DNA from: Rhizobium sullae
GTDB taxonomy: Bacteria; Pseudomonadota; Alphaproteobacteria; Rhizobiales; Rhizobiaceae
DNA: 64,000 nt
NCBI RefSeq assembly: GCF_900169785.1
Contig: NZ_FWER01000001.1
Coordinates: 187,765-251,764, forward strand
Direction: 5' to 3'
The notes beneath the pieces are model-generated. The model made no database searches, was not told where the DNA came from, and worked only from the letters and a program-made list of their open reading frames with translations. Both the position numbers and the translations under genes were made by a program. How positions within the stretch are numbered: the stretch's first letter is position 1; each line of letters opens with the position of its first letter. Of the stretch, positions 8,936 to 19,482 are shown piece by piece.

Positions 8936-10240
8936 TCAGACAAGTACCGTCTGCTCGGTGCGATCTTCCGCGCCGAAGAATTTGAGGTAACGCTCGACTT
9001 CTGCCGGGTCTCCGGTTGCCTTCTGAGGATTGTCGGAGAGCTTGACCGCCGGGCGGCCGTTGGCCTCGCTGACCTTGCAGACGATTGAGATCGGATTGAG
9101 GCCGGAAATTTCGGTCGGCGCGCAGCCTGCGAAATCGTTGGTCAGGTTGGTCCCCCAGCCGAAGCTCATGCGCACGCGGCCCTCGAAATGCTTGTAGGTG
9201 TCGATGATCGCATCGACGTCGAGACCATCCGAGAAGATCAGCAGTTTCTGGCGTGGATCGCGGCCCATTTTCTTCCACCAATCGATGATCTTCTCGCCGC
9301 CCTCGATCGGCGGTGCACTGTCGGGGCGGAAGCCGGTCCAGTCGGCGACCCACTCGGGCGCGTCACGCAAAAAGGCTGCAGTGCCGAACGCATCCGGCAG
9401 GACGATCAGCAGGTTACCACCATAGAGCCTGTTCCAATCGCGCAGGATCTTGTAAGGCGCGTTGCGCAGCTCCTCGTCGGTGTCGGCAAGCGCTGCGGCC
9501 ACCATCGGAAGCTCATGAGCGTTCGTGCCGACCGCTTCCAGATCGGAATCCATAGCGAGCAATACATTGCTTGTGCCCGTGAAAGCGGGGCCGATGCCCT
9601 CCTTCAACGCCTCGACACACCAGCGTTGCCACAGGAAGCTGTGGCGACGGCGCGTGCCGAAATCGGAGATACGCAGGCCCGGCAATTCACGCAGCCGCTC
9701 CACCTTCGCCCACATCTTGGCCTTGGCGCGTGCATAAAGCACATCGAGCGTGAAGGGACCGAGCGCCTTCATCGCCGAGCGCGAGCGCAGCTCGTTGATA
9801 ATCGCCAGCGCCGGAATTTCCCACATCGTCGTCTCTTTCCACGAACCGTGGAAATCGAGCACATACTGGCCGTTCTTCTTCGACAACTCGTATTCCGGCA
9901 GCTGGAAATGAGAGAGCCAAGCAAGGAACTCCGGCTCAAAGATCTGCGCACGGCCATAGAAGCTGTTACCTGCGAGCCAGATTATCTCCTTCTTGGAGAG
10001 CCGCAGCGTGCGGGCATGATCGAGCTGGGCGCGCAGTTCCCCCTCATCGATCTCCTCGGCAAGACGGACGCGCTTGGTGCGGTTGATGAGCGTGAAAGTG
10101 GCGCTGACATCCGGATAAAGCTTCCAGATCATTTGCAGCATCAGAAGCTTGTAGAAGTCCGTATCGATGAGGCTGCGGACGATGGGATCAAGCTTCCAGG
10201 CGTGATTGTAAACGCGCCTTGCAATATCTGTCTTGGCCAT
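8936..10240 (-). CDS. pncB: nicotinate phosphoribosyltransferase
   Basis: PncB, 434 aa, converts nicotinate, PRPP and ATP to nicotinate mononucleotide in the NAD salvage (Preiss-Handler) pathway. Typical stretches are [20 protein letters not shown] near residue 22, [14 protein letters not shown] near 205, [20 protein letters not shown] near 230 with the [12 protein letters not shown] segment after it, and [20 protein letters not shown] followed by [11 protein letters not shown] near 365. The ATG at 10240 gives the family N-terminus [19 protein letters not shown]. It is monocistronic, ending in its own terminator. Confidence 0.96.
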   Translation of the reverse strand: MAKTDIARRVYNHAWKLDPIVRSLIDTDFYKLLMLQMIWKLYPDVSATFTLINRTKRVRLAEEIDEGELRAQLDHARTLRLSKKEIIWLAGNSFYGRAQIFEPEFLAWLSHFQLPEYELSKKNGQYVLDFHGSWKETTMWEIPALAIINELRSRSAMKALGPFTLDVLYARAKAKMWAKVERLRELPGLRISDFGTRRRHSFLWQRWCVEALKEGIGPAFTGTSNVLLAMDSDLEAVGTNAHELPMVAAALADTDEELRNAPYKILRDWNRLYGGNLLIVLPDAFGTAAFLRDAPEWVADWTGFRPDSAPPIEGGEKIIDWWKKMGRDPRQKLLIFSDGLDVDAIIDTYKHFEGRVRMSFGWGTNLTNDFAGCAPTEISGLNPISIVCKVSEANGRPAVKLSDNPQKATGDPAEVERYLKFFGAEDRTEQTVLV

Positions 10241-10343
10241 GCTCCACCCCGTCCCAATCCGGTCGGGTGCCGCAAAAGGCCGGCACACGACGACCGGCTC
10301 GTGCGCCTTCTTATCGAAAAATCAGCTGATAATGTCCAGTACA

Positions 10344-10376
10344 AATAAAAACCCCGCCGCAGCAAGGCGGCAGGGC
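10344..10376 (-). terminator. terminator of the 10407-10775 gene
   Basis: Minus-strand stem CCCTGCCGCC / GCGGCGGGG with loop TTGCT, one G-T pair, followed by TTTTTATTT. It lies about 30 bases past the stop of the small membrane protein gene and before pncB. Confidence 0.85.
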
Positions 10377-10406
10377 CTCTTTCGATGATCCCCTTGGGAC
10401 TCAAGC

Positions 10407-10775
10407 CTATTGCGCAGGCTGAGGCGGCGCAGGTGTGGCAGGCGTCGCGGGTTCAGCGTTCGGTGTCGGCGGCTGCGTGTTGGGCGTTTGCGTGGGAACG
10501 GCACTGCCATTCTGCATGGATGGCGGCGCAGCGGGTGCCGGCGGCTGGGACTGCAGTTCCTGACCGGGCTGCTGTGGCGCTACTTCATCGGCTTGACGGC
10601 TGCCCCAGATTTCGACTGGAATCCAAACGATGAAGGCAAGAATGAGCGCAACGACCAGGACCATCAGGATGCGGGCGCCAGTGCGGCCCTGCTTTGCCTT
10701 CACCGCGGGGACCTGCTCTTCGGCATGCCGCTTGCTATCGGAGTTTTCCCAGCGCTTATCCATCTGATGAGCCAT
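10407..10775 (-). CDS. single-pass membrane protein with proline-rich tail, unknown function
   Basis: I do not recognise this 122-aa protein beyond its layout. The N-terminal 34 residues are charged (MAHQMDKRWENSDSKRHAEE). One membrane segment follows at about 36-53 (ILMVLVVALILAFIVWIPV). The remaining 65 residues are rich in Pro, Gln, Ala and Thr with no secondary structure expected. The topology N-inside with a periplasmic extended tail is likely. It has its own terminator and stands apart from ghrA by 98 bases. Confidence 0.75.
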   Translation of the reverse strand: MAHQMDKRWENSDSKRHAEEQVPAVKAKQGRTGARILMVLVVALILAFIVWIPVEIWGSRQADEVAPQQPGQELQSQPPAPAAPPSMQNGSAVPTQTPNTQPPTPNAEPATPATPAPPQPAQ

Positions 10776-10873
10776 CTTCGTCTCCCTTCCGATGTCTCGC
10801 GGATCGTATGCCGACCCGCCCCAGGACCGTCGTTAGGAGCAACGAATATGCTGCGTCATGGTTCCGCCGGGCC

Positions 10874-11833
10874 TCAGTAGCCAGCCTTCCGGTCCACCAC
10901 GAACTCCAGCGGCTCGCCGCGCTCGTAGCGGGCGATCTGCGCCTCGACATACCGGAAGAGCGCATTCTCTTCCGAGATTGCGGCATCATGCGGGGTGATG
11001 AAAACGTTCTCCAAACCCCAGAGGGGATCGTCCGCCGGAAGCGGCTCGACCTCGAATACATCAAGGGAAGCACCGCCGAGCACACCGCCTTCAATCGCCG
11101 CAACAATATCGTGCTGCACCTGGCTCTTGCCGCGGCCGGCATTGATGAAAACCGGCTTTCCGAGCGCACCATCCGGACGGAGCTTTGCAAACAGCATCGC
11201 ATTGTAGAAGCCTGTCGTTTCCGGTGTCAGCGGGAGCAGTCCGACGAGGAAATCGGTCTTCGACAGGAAGGTATCGAGTTCGCTTGCATCGAAGGTTTCG
11301 ATCCCATCAAGCCGTTTGCGGCTGCGCGACCAGCCGATGACGTTGAAGCCCACGACCTTCAGCTTGCGGAGAGCATCCTGCCCCAGCACGCCAAGCCCCA
11401 TGACACCAACGGTGATTTCCGCGGCTTCCGGCGGTGCCATCGGGCTCCAGACGCGACCGCGCTGGTGCCGATCATGTTCGCGCTGCTGGCGCAGGTGCAT
11501 CAGGCACTGCAGCAGCACCCATTCGCTCATGCGCACCGTCAGGCTGCTGTCAACAAAGCGGGCGATCGGCACGTCGGGCAAACCCGAAAGGTTCATGAAA
11601 CTATCGACGCCGGCACCGCCTGAGAAGATGACCTTCAAGTTCGGTGCGCGTTCGAAAAGATCGGCATCAGGCTTCCACAGCAACGCATAGTCGATCGCGC
11701 TCAAGTCGCGGCTCTTGGTCGCAGGATCGGCAAGATTGATGCTGCCGCGATCCGGAAAGGCGGTTTTCAGAATGCGGGCGATGCCTTCGGGATTGAACTT
11801 CAGATCGACGAGAACGGGAGGTCTTGCGGACAT
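10874..11833 (-). CDS. ghrA: glyoxylate/hydroxypyruvate reductase A
   Basis: D-isomer-specific 2-hydroxyacid dehydrogenase, 319 aa, of the GhrA type that reduces glyoxylate and hydroxypyruvate with NAD(P)H. The nucleotide fold carries VGVMGLGVLGQDALRKL near residue 142 with the SRSRK segment after it; an Arg after the second strand favours NADPH. Catalytic Arg is in INAGRGKSQVQ (about 237), Glu in DVFEVEPLP (about 264) and His in ITPHDAAIS (about 284). It starts 8 bases after the stop of yejF and is probably the last gene of the yej operon. Confidence 0.9.
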   Translation of the reverse strand: MSARPPVLVDLKFNPEGIARILKTAFPDRGSINLADPATKSRDLSAIDYALLWKPDADLFERAPNLKVIFSGGAGVDSFMNLSGLPDVPIARFVDSSLTVRMSEWVLLQCLMHLRQQREHDRHQRGRVWSPMAPPEAAEITVGVMGLGVLGQDALRKLKVVGFNVIGWSRSRKRLDGIETFDASELDTFLSKTDFLVGLLPLTPETTGFYNAMLFAKLRPDGALGKPVFINAGRGKSQVQHDIVAAIEGGVLGGASLDVFEVEPLPADDPLWGLENVFITPHDAAISEENALFRYVEAQIARYERGEPLEFVVDRKAGY

Positions 11834-11841
11834 GATCTTCT

Positions 11842-13479
11842 TTACTGCTGCACGGCAGGCGTCGGCACTGCCTCGATATTGAAAGCGGCGGCCATTAGCG
11901 CCTTGGTGTAGTCGTGTTTCGGCGCGCGGAAGATTTCTGCCGACGACCCCTGCTCAACCACCTTGCCGAAACGCATGACAATGACATCGTTGGCGAGCGC
12001 TTTGACGACCTTCAGGTCGTGGCTGATGAAGAGGTAGGCTAGATCGTGCTTCTTCTGCAGGTCGCGCAAAAGATCGACGACCTGTGCCTGGACGCTCATG
12101 TCGAGCGCCGATGTCGGCTCATCGAGCATGACGAAGCGCGGCTTCAGCACCATGGCGCGGGCAATCGCGATGCGCTGACGCTGGCCGCCGGAGAATTCGT
12201 GCGGGTAGCGCCAGCGGGTCAGCGGGTCGAGGCCGACCTCTTCCAACGCCCAGCACACGCGCTGGTCGCGGTCCTCATGCGACAGCGAGCGCTCATGGAC
12301 TTTCAGCCCTTCTGCGATGATATCGCCGACCGACATGCGCGGGCTGAGAGAGCCGTAAGGATCCTGGAACACGACCTGAAGCTGGTTGCGCAGCGGCCGC
12401 ATTTCGGTGAACGAATAGTCCGCTATGTCCCTCCCGACGAAACTGATGCGTCCCTTGGAGGAAATCAGGCGGGTGAGCGCTAGGCCAAGTGTCGTCTTGC
12501 CGGAGCCGGATTCACCGACGACACCGAGCGTCTGGCCAGCGCGCAGCGAAAGGTCGATGCCGTCGACGGCCTTCACGTGGTCAACGACTCTGCGCATCAA
12601 GCCAGCCTTGATGGGGAACCAGACACGGATATCGGAGCCCTCCATCACCACCGGCTTGGATGGATCGGCGAGAGGCGGATCGCCACGCGGCTCTGCGGCA
12701 AGAAGATGACGCGTATAGTCGTGCTTCGGATTGCTGAACACCTCTTCGACGGCTCCCGTCTCGACAATCTTGCCCTTCGTCATGACGCAGACGCGATCGG
12801 CGAACTTCCGGACGATGCCGAGATCATGGGTGATGAAGAGCAGCGACATGCCATGCTCGCCTTTCAGCTTGCGCAGCAGGTCCAGTATCTGCGCCTGGAC
12901 CGTGACATCGAGCGCCGTCGTCGGCTCGTCGGCAATCAGCAGCTCGGGCCGGTTGGCAAGCGCCATCGCGATCATAACGCGCTGGCGCTGGCCGCCGGAC
13001 AGCTCGTGCGGATAGGCTTTCAGCCGCTTTTCCGGCTCGCGGATGCCAACCTGGTTCAGGAGTTCCAGCACCCGCATGCGGGCCGCTTGGCCGGTCACGC
13101 CCTGATGCAGATCGAGGATTTCGGCAATCTGCTTTTCGATGGTGTGGAGCGGGTTGAGCGAGGTCATCGGCTCCTGGAAGATCATCGTGATATCGTTGCC
13201 GCGCACCTCGCGAAGCGCCTTCTCCGATGCCTTGAGCAAATCCTTGCCCTTGAAGAAGATTTCGCCGCTCGGGTGGCTTGCTGCAGGATACGGCAGCAAC
13301 CGCAGGATGGAGTTTGCGGAAACAGACTTTCCCGACCCGGATTCGCCGACCAGCGCAACGACCTCGCCCTTTTTTATCTCGAAGGAGATGCGATCGACAG
13401 CCAGTGACGTTTCGCCGCTTTGGTGGAAGGCGACGGAAAGATCGCGGACAGAGAGAAGAGGTTCAGGCATCTGGCTCAT
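11842..13479 (-). CDS. yejF: oligopeptide/microcin C-type ABC transporter ATPase
   Basis: Fused pair of ATPase domains, 545 aa, for the YejABEF importer. NBD1: [15 protein letters not shown] near residue 41, signature [13 protein letters not shown] and Walker [17 protein letters not shown]2: [14 protein letters not shown] near 320, [15 protein letters not shown] and [13 protein letters not shown]. Each domain ends in an oligopeptide-type C-terminal extension ([24 protein letters not shown]). Its start overlaps the stop of yejE by 4 bases (ATGA). In enterobacteria Yej takes up peptides and the antibiotic microcin C. Confidence 0.93.
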   Translation of the reverse strand: MSQMPEPLLSVRDLSVAFHQSGETSLAVDRISFEIKKGEVVALVGESGSGKSVSANSILRLLPYPAASHPSGEIFFKGKDLLKASEKALREVRGNDITMIFQEPMTSLNPLHTIEKQIAEILDLHQGVTGQAARMRVLELLNQVGIREPEKRLKAYPHELSGGQRQRVMIAMALANRPELLIADEPTTALDVTVQAQILDLLRKLKGEHGMSLLFITHDLGIVRKFADRVCVMTKGKIVETGAVEEVFSNPKHDYTRHLLAAEPRGDPPLADPSKPVVMEGSDIRVWFPIKAGLMRRVVDHVKAVDGIDLSLRAGQTLGVVGESGSGKTTLGLALTRLISSKGRISFVGRDIADYSFTEMRPLRNQLQVVFQDPYGSLSPRMSVGDIIAEGLKVHERSLSHEDRDQRVCWALEEVGLDPLTRWRYPHEFSGGQRQRIAIARAMVLKPRFVMLDEPTSALDMSVQAQVVDLLRDLQKKHDLAYLFISHDLKVVKALANDVIVMRFGKVVEQGSSAEIFRAPKHDYTKALMAAAFNIEAVPTPAVQQ

Positions 13480-14624
13480 GCGAAGGTCTTTCTCGGGTCA
13501 AACGCGTCGCGCACGGCCTCGCCAATGAAGATCAGCAGGGAAAGCATGATCGACATAGTGAAGAAGGCCGCCAGCCCTAACCATGGCGCCTGAAGATTGG
13601 CCTTGCCTTGGGCGATCATCTCACCGAGCGACGGCGAGCCGGGCGGCATGCCGAAACCCAGGAAGTCGAGCGAGGTCAGCGTCGTGATCGAGCCGGACAG
13701 GATGAAGGGCAGGAACGTCAGCGTCGCCACCATTGCGTTCGGGAGCATATGGCGCCACATGATCGTGCGATTGTTGACGCCGAGCGCTCGGGCGGCGCGG
13801 ACATATTCGAAGTTGCGGGCGCGCAGGAACTCCGCGCGTACCACGCCGACGAATCCGACCCAGGAGAAGAGCAGCATGATGCCGAGCAACACGAAAAAGC
13901 CCGGCGGCAGGACCGCGGCGATGATCAGCAGAATATAAAGCACCGGCATCGATGACCAGATTTCGATCAAGCGCTGCAGAAGCAGATCGGTCCAGCCGCC
14001 AAAATAGCCCTGCACAGCGCCGGCGGTCACGCCGACAATTGCCGAGCAGACGGTCAATACCAGGCCGAAGAGCACGGATATACGGAAGCCGTAGATGATG
14101 CGCGCCAGAACGTCGCGTGCCTGATCGTCGGTGCCGAGCCAATTGAGATTGCCGTAGGTGCAATTGGGATCGTTGACGCCCTGCGGATAGCCTGCGCAGC
14201 GCTCCTCCTTGCTCATCAACCAGAACGGCGGCGTCGGCGCGGAATGCGGGATGTTGGAATTCACCGAGCGGTAGGAATAATGGACCGGGGGCCAGATCAT
14301 CCAGCCATTGGCTTTGATCTCATCGGCGATGACATCCGAGCGGTAGTCCGTTTCCGCGAGAAAGCCGCCAAACTTCTCCTCCGGATAATCCACCAGCACC
14401 GGAAACAGAATCTCGCCCTTGTAGGATGCGATGATCGGCTTGTCGTTGGCGATGAATTCCGAAAATAGGCTGAGGCCGAACAACAGCATGAACAGCCAAA
14501 ACGACCAGTAGCCGCGGCGGTTTGCCCTGAAATTTCGCCAGCGGCGGATGTTCGTCGGGGAAAGCAGGCCCTTGCGCGGCGGCTTGACCGGCGTAACGGG
14601 CGTCGGATTGGCAGCCGTATCCAT
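13476..14624 (-). CDS. yejE: oligopeptide ABC transporter permease YejE
   Basis: Inner-membrane permease, 382 aa. A basic N-terminus with NIRRWRNFRANRRGYWSFW precedes the first membrane helix; a long periplasmic loop with NWLGTDDQARDVLARIIYG (residues about 155-175) is typical for DppC/YejE proteins. The permease core with EFLRARNFEYVRAARALGVN and SLDFLGFGMPPGSPSLGEMI gives the EAA-type loop that docks to YejF. Overlaps yejB by one base and yejF by four, so translation is coupled. Confidence 0.93.
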   Translation of the reverse strand: MDTAANPTPVTPVKPPRKGLLSPTNIRRWRNFRANRRGYWSFWLFMLLFGLSLFSEFIANDKPIIASYKGEILFPVLVDYPEEKFGGFLAETDYRSDVIADEIKANGWMIWPPVHYSYRSVNSNIPHSAPTPPFWLMSKEERCAGYPQGVNDPNCTYGNLNWLGTDDQARDVLARIIYGFRISVLFGLVLTVCSAIVGVTAGAVQGYFGGWTDLLLQRLIEIWSSMPVLYILLIIAAVLPPGFFVLLGIMLLFSWVGFVGVVRAEFLRARNFEYVRAARALGVNNRTIMWRHMLPNAMVATLTFLPFILSGSITTLTSLDFLGFGMPPGSPSLGEMIAQGKANLQAPWLGLAAFFTMSIMLSLLIFIGEAVRDAFDPRKTFA

Positions 14625-15709
14625 CAGACATCCCTCCGCTCGAAATCGATGCGTGGGTCGATCCAGGTATAGATCAGGTCCGAGAGCAGGCTGACGAAAA
14701 GGCCTAGCAGCGAGAAGATATAAAGTGTTGCAAAGACGATCGGGTAATCGCGATTGACGACCGAGAGATAGCCGAGGCGACCGAGACCATCGAGCGAGAA
14801 GATATTTTCGATCAGCAGCGAGCCGGTGAAAAAGGCGGAAATAAAGGCGCCCGGAAAACTGGCGATGATGACCAGCATGGCATTACGGAAGACATGACCG
14901 TAAAGCACCTGCCGCTCGTTCAACCCCTTGGCGCGCGCCGTCGTCACATATTGCTTCTTAATCTCCTCGATGAAGGAATTCTTCGTCAACAGCGTCGTCG
15001 TCGCGAAGGCGGCAAGCGAGAGCGAGATCAGCGGCAGCGTCAGGTGCCAGAAATAATCAAGCGGTTTTTGCCACCAGGCGAGCTGGTCGAAATTATCCGA
15101 CACCAGGCCGCGGAGCGGGAACCAGTCGTAAAATGAGCCGCCGGCGAAAAGCACGATCAGCAGGATACCGAACAGAAAGCTCGGCACGGCGTAACCGACG
15201 ATAATGGCGCCGGATGTCCACACGTCAAAAGTCGAGCCATCCTTCACAGCCTTGCGGATGCCGAGCGGAATGGAGATGGCGTATGAGAAAATCATGATCC
15301 AGATGCCGAGCGAGACGGATACCGGCAGTTTTTCCTTGATGAGATCGAGCACCGAGGTATTGCGGAAGAAGCTCTCGCCGAAGTCGAAGCGGATGTAATT
15401 CCACATCATTTCCAGAAAGCGCGTCAGCGGCGGCTTGTCGAAGCCGAACTGCTTTTCGAGTTTGGCGATCAGTTCCGGATCGAGGCCCTGGGCACCACGG
15501 TATCTGGAACCGCTGTCATCGAACTGCTGTCCGAGATCGCCGCCGCCGGAAATCCTTTGGTCGGCACTATCGGCCTGACCGGTCAGCTGCGCGATGACCT
15601 GCTCGACAGGGCCGCCCGGTGCAAACTGGATGACGGTAAACGAAATTGCCATGATGCCGATAATTGTCGGTATCATCAGAAGCAGGCGTCGAAGAATGTA
15701 AGCTCCCAT
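14624..15709 (-). CDS. yejB: oligopeptide ABC transporter permease YejB
   Basis: DppB-like permease, 361 aa. It begins [19 protein letters not shown], a membrane segment, then a periplasmic region containing [14 protein letters not shown] and an insertion of about 40 hydrophilic residues typical of YejB. The C-terminal half has five further membrane segments with the EAA-type loop [18 protein letters not shown] near residue 250. It lies 154 bases after yejA, the usual arrangement with a spacer after the binding protein. Confidence 0.93.
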   Translation of the reverse strand: MGAYILRRLLLMIPTIIGIMAISFTVIQFAPGGPVEQVIAQLTGQADSADQRISGGGDLGQQFDDSGSRYRGAQGLDPELIAKLEKQFGFDKPPLTRFLEMMWNYIRFDFGESFFRNTSVLDLIKEKLPVSVSLGIWIMIFSYAISIPLGIRKAVKDGSTFDVWTSGAIIVGYAVPSFLFGILLIVLFAGGSFYDWFPLRGLVSDNFDQLAWWQKPLDYFWHLTLPLISLSLAAFATTTLLTKNSFIEEIKKQYVTTARAKGLNERQVLYGHVFRNAMLVIIASFPGAFISAFFTGSLLIENIFSLDGLGRLGYLSVVNRDYPIVFATLYIFSLLGLFVSLLSDLIYTWIDPRIDFERRDV

Positions 15710-15863
15710 CAGCGCGCGGCCTTCCAGGTCTCGAAATTCATAAGGGTGCGCGTCCTACCAGAAGTCTTCAATCCGTCAGCCTTTCTCCGCCGGTAGCCCC
15801 GGCTTTTTCATAGTGATTCGGATGGCTCATTTGGACCCCAGCCGCAAAGCCAATGCAAGTCCG

Positions 15864-17699
15864 CTATTTCGCGTCTTTCGACCACCACACGTCGGGGAAG
15901 CCAAGCGAGTAAGTCGGCAACTCGGCAGGATGAGTCAGCTTATCCCAATAGGCGATGCGCGACGTATTGCTGTAGAACAAAGGGACGACATAGTGGTTTG
16001 CAAGCAGCACCCGATCCATCGCCTTGATTGCCGCCACTTGCTCCTTACGGTTCGGCGCAAAAATGATCATCCGGATCAGCGCGTCGACTGCCGGATCGGA
16101 AATGCCGGCATAGTTGCGGGATCCGGGCTGGTTCGCCGCCTGGGAGCCCCAGTAGTCGACCTGCTCGTTGCCGGGATCCATCGTCTCCGCCCAGATGCCC
16201 CATATCATATCATAATCAAAGCTTCTGACGCGGTTCGTATATTGCGAGGCATCGACGGTGCGCAACCGTGCGTCGATGCCGATCTTCTTCAGATTGTTCG
16301 CAAAGGGCAGAACCGAGCGTTCGAACGACGGGTTGGAAAGCAGGATTTCGAAGCTCATCGGCTGGTCGGTCTTCGTGTTGACCAGGCGGTTGCCCTTCAA
16401 TTCCCAGCCAGCCTCCTTGAAGAGCGCGATCGCCTTGCGCAGATTGTCGCGCAGCTTTTGCGGATCGCCCGCGACCGGGTTTGTGTAGGGCGTGGTGAAG
16501 ACCTCCGGCGGCACCTTGTCCTTCAGTCCTTCAAGGATTTCCAGCTCCCTTCCTTGCGGCAGACCCGAGGAGGCGAGTTCCGTACCCCAGAAATAGCTGT
16601 CGACGCGCTTGAAGGCGTTGAAGGCAAGGTTGCGGTTCATGTCCTCGAAGTCGAACGCATAGTTCAGCGCTTCACGCACCCGCGCGTCCTTGAATATCTC
16701 GCGACGCGTGTTGGGCACCAGCGCCTGCATGACGCCGACGGCCCGCAGCGCATTCGGCAATTCCTCGCGTTTCACGCGGCCGTCCTTCACGGCCGGGAAG
16801 TCGTAGCCCGTCGCCCAGCGGCTCGCCTGGGTCTCCTGTCGGTAATCGATGTTGCCGGCGCGGAAAGCCTCGAGCTCGACGTCTCTGTCGCTAAAGAAGG
16901 TGTATGTGATGTTGCGGAAATTGTTCTGTCCGACATTCACGTTGAGGTCCTTACCCCAATAGTCATCACGCAGTTCATAGCGAATGTTCGCGCCCGGCGA
17001 GAAGGAGGCTATCCTGTAGGGCCCGGAGCCCATGACGGGCTCCAGTGTCGTCTTCGAGATATCGCGCGGCTTGCCGTCCGGGCCAGGCGCCTCCCACCAG
17101 TGCTTCGGCACGACCATGAGCTGGCCGAGGATACTCGGCAGTTCGCGGTTGTTTTTTTCATCGAAGGTGAAGGTCACATCGCGCTCGCCGGTCTTCTCGG
17201 CCTTCACCACATGCCGGTAGTAGTTGGCTGTAAGCGGACTGTGTTCTTTCGTCTTGTCGAGGCTGAAAATCACGTCCTCCGGTGTGACCGGCTGGCCGTC
17301 CGCCCATTTCGCCTCTTTGCGCAGGCGGAAGGTGACGCTGGAGATATCCGATGGAAAGGAAACCCCTTCGGCAAGCAGGCCGTAAGAAACGAGAAGCTCG
17401 TCATCGGCGGATTTCATCAGCGTGTCATGGACCAGCGGCAGGCCGTCCGCTACCTCTCCCTTTGCGAGAACCGGATTGAAGGTATCGAAAGTGCCGGTCG
17501 TCGAAAGCCGCAGATCGCCGCCCTTTGGCGCGTCCGGATTGACATAGTCGAAATGCTTGAAGCCGGGCTGATATTTAAGGGCACCTATGCTCGACGTGCC
17601 GATTTGAAAGCTCTGCTCCTGCGCGAAAACTTCCAAAGGCAAGGAGATCAAGGCCACGAGAGCAACGAGCAGACTTCTTTTCGACCATGCGACCGCCAT
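15864..17699 (-). CDS. yejA: oligopeptide ABC transporter substrate-binding protein YejA
   Basis: Periplasmic solute-binding protein of family 5 (DppA/OppA fold), 611 aa, first gene of yejABEF-ghrA. Residues 1-26 are a signal peptide (MAVAWSKRSLLVALVALISL, cleavage after EVFA). Family stretches: GGDLRLSTTGTFDTFNPVLA near residue 60, VTFRLRKEAKWADGQPVTP near 120, GSGPYRIASFSPGANIRYE near 225 and the C-terminal LPTYSLGFPDVWW. It would deliver peptides to YejBE. The plus strand carries an equally long open frame over this gene, which is a codon-bias shadow. Confidence 0.94.
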   Translation of the reverse strand: MAVAWSKRSLLVALVALISLPLEVFAQEQSFQIGTSSIGALKYQPGFKHFDYVNPDAPKGGDLRLSTTGTFDTFNPVLAKGEVADGLPLVHDTLMKSADDELLVSYGLLAEGVSFPSDISSVTFRLRKEAKWADGQPVTPEDVIFSLDKTKEHSPLTANYYRHVVKAEKTGERDVTFTFDEKNNRELPSILGQLMVVPKHWWEAPGPDGKPRDISKTTLEPVMGSGPYRIASFSPGANIRYELRDDYWGKDLNVNVGQNNFRNITYTFFSDRDVELEAFRAGNIDYRQETQASRWATGYDFPAVKDGRVKREELPNALRAVGVMQALVPNTRREIFKDARVREALNYAFDFEDMNRNLAFNAFKRVDSYFWGTELASSGLPQGRELEILEGLKDKVPPEVFTTPYTNPVAGDPQKLRDNLRKAIALFKEAGWELKGNRLVNTKTDQPMSFEILLSNPSFERSVLPFANNLKKIGIDARLRTVDASQYTNRVRSFDYDMIWGIWAETMDPGNEQVDYWGSQAANQPGSRNYAGISDPAVDALIRMIIFAPNRKEQVAAIKAMDRVLLANHYVVPLFYSNTSRIAYWDKLTHPAELPTYSLGFPDVWWSKDAK

Positions 17700-17943
17700 T
17701 CACCAAACCCCATATTATTTAGCTTTCTTCGAGAATACGGGAAATACAGGCAAAAAACAGGAAAGTGTGACGTTTTCGTCCATTTCGCAAAATTTTGACT
17801 GGATACAAGCCGCCAGGACACGTCTTCTTCATTCGACCGCCACCGCCGGAATGTCATCCCCGCTGCCAGAACATCGATTCACCAAAATTGCTTTTCACGG
17901 TAGACTCGATGCAAATCACTCTGGCAGACATTCAGGATACCGC

Positions 17944-19002
17944 ATGACATTCCGCCTCGCTCCGTCTTTCCAGACAATCGGCAGACTCGCGTTGGCGGGT
18001 ATTATTGGTGCAAGCCTGATTGCGGGCGACGCGGAAGCGCAACAGAAGCAGCCGAGCCCCGGCAGCGCCAAGGCGCTCTTCGGTTCGGCTTCCCTACCGG
18101 CGCAGGGACCGGCGCGACCGATCGGTTTCTATTCGAAAGGGTGCATGCTGGGCGGCGTTGCCTTGCCCGTGGATGGTCCGACGTGGCAGGCGATGCGGCT
18201 TTCGCGAAACCGCCGTTGGGGCAATCCGGCCATGATCGCGCTGCTTGAGCAATTGTCCCGCGATGCAAGGCAGCAGATCGGCTGGCCGGGGCTGCTCGTC
18301 GGCGATATATCGCAACCTCGGGGCGGACCGATGTTCAATGGCCACACCTCGCATCAGATCGGCCTTGATGCCGACATATGGCTGATGCCGATGCCCACAC
18401 GCCGGATGACGGCAGAGGAGCGCGAAGACCTTCCCTTCACCACGATGCTGCAGAAGGAGAAGTTCCTGACGATTAATCCCAGGGTCTGGACGCAATCCCA
18501 CGCCGAATTGCTGATGCTTGCGGCAAGCTACCCTCAGGTGGAACGCATTTTCGTCAATCCTGCAATCAAGAAAAAGATGTGCGATACTTGGAGGGGCGAC
18601 CGCACGAACCTCGGCAAGCTGCGCCCGATATACGGCCACGACTCGCATTTTCACATCCGGATGAAATGCCCGCCTGGCGCCGCGGACTGCAAGCCGCAGG
18701 CGCCAATCACGGACGGCGATGGCTGCGGAAAGTCGCTGGCCTGGTGGTTCACCAAGGAGCCGTGGGCGCCGCCGAAGCCCGATGCCCGGCCGCCTAAACC
18801 ACCGCGTGAAATCATGGTAGCCGATCTTCCGAAGGTATGCGCCGCCGTTCTGGATGCACCGGCCGCCGCATCGATGACGGCATCGACTGATGGCGGCTCG
18901 ACCGCAACTGCCCTGACCGCGGCACCAGCAACACCTGCGGCGGCCGGAGACCTTCTTCCTGCCGTCGGCCCGGTTCCCACCGACAAGCCCCTGGTGCAAT
19001 GA
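17944..19002 (+). CDS. mepA: penicillin-insensitive murein endopeptidase
   Basis: MepA, peptidase family M74, 352 aa: a periplasmic zinc enzyme that cuts D-Ala-mDAP cross-links of peptidoglycan. Start at 17944 gives a signal peptide (MTFRLAPSF, hydrophobic [13 protein letters not shown], cleavage near AEA). Zinc ligands are in [14 protein letters not shown] (about 134-147) and [14 protein letters not shown] (about 229-242), the LAS-type His-x6-Asp and His-x-His pair. Conserved cysteines such as KGCMLGG and KKKMCDTW are present. The C-terminus has an extra Ala/Pro/Thr-rich tail of about 60 residues past CGKSLAWWF. The frame is open 59 codons upstream but without a signal. Confidence 0.94.
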   Translation: MTFRLAPSFQTIGRLALAGIIGASLIAGDAEAQQKQPSPGSAKALFGSASLPAQGPARPIGFYSKGCMLGGVALPVDGPTWQAMRLSRNRRWGNPAMIALLEQLSRDARQQIGWPGLLVGDISQPRGGPMFNGHTSHQIGLDADIWLMPMPTRRMTAEEREDLPFTTMLQKEKFLTINPRVWTQSHAELLMLAASYPQVERIFVNPAIKKKMCDTWRGDRTNLGKLRPIYGHDSHFHIRMKCPPGAADCKPQAPITDGDGCGKSLAWWFTKEPWAPPKPDARPPKPPREIMVADLPKVCAAVLDAPAAASMTASTDGGSTATALTAAPATPAAAGDLLPAVGPVPTDKPLVQ

Positions 19003-19087
19003 TAGTGGAAATGCTTGTTTTTCTAATCGTGGGCTTGGTATAGAAGCGGCCAAATCGATTGAATCTATGGGATGGAGGTTCTTTTTC

Positions 19088-19468
19088 ATGGCCGGCGGCA
19101 AATGCCTTGCATTGATTGCGCATGACCAGAAGAAGAACGAGATGGCGGAATTCGCCCGCCGCAACAGGAACCAGCTGTCCAAATGGAAGATCGTGGCGAC
19201 CGGAACAACCGGCGGCCGCGTCCTCGATGCGGTCCCCGATCTCGATGTCACCCGTCTGAAAAGCGGGCCGCTCGGCGGCGACCAGCAGATCGGCGCATTG
19301 ATTTCAACCGGTGAAGTCGGCGCACTCATCTTTTTTGTCGATCCATTGACGCCGATGCCGCATGATGTCGACGTGAAGGCATTGATGCGGCTTGCGATCG
19401 TTTACGATATTCCGATGGCGCTAAACGAAGCGACTGCCGAAAAACTCATCCCGACTCTGAACGCCTAG
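19088..19468 (+). CDS. mgsA: methylglyoxal synthase
   Basis: MgsA, 126 aa, converts dihydroxyacetone phosphate to methylglyoxal and phosphate, a bypass that relieves sugar-phosphate stress. Markers: [18 protein letters not shown] at the N-terminus, ATGTTGGRV near residue 39 (phosphate binding), [14 protein letters not shown] with the catalytic aspartate near 65, and [18 protein letters not shown]. The ATG at 19088 follows GGATGGAGG. Only 14 bases separate it from glk, so the two genes of triose/hexose phosphate metabolism are probably cotranscribed. Confidence 0.95.
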   Translation: MAGGKCLALIAHDQKKNEMAEFARRNRNQLSKWKIVATGTTGGRVLDAVPDLDVTRLKSGPLGGDQQIGALISTGEVGALIFFVDPLTPMPHDVDVKALMRLAIVYDIPMALNEATAEKLIPTLNA

Positions 19469-19482
19469 ACACGGAACCGGCT

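Noticed and set aside
15788..15812. GC hairpin with T run on the plus strand after the yejB start
   Set aside because: No plus-strand transcript would end there, and for the minus strand the T run is on the wrong side.
15813..17798. 661-codon plus-strand open frame opposite yejA
   Set aside because: Antisense shadow in GC-rich DNA; the minus strand carries a full YejA with signal peptide and family motifs.
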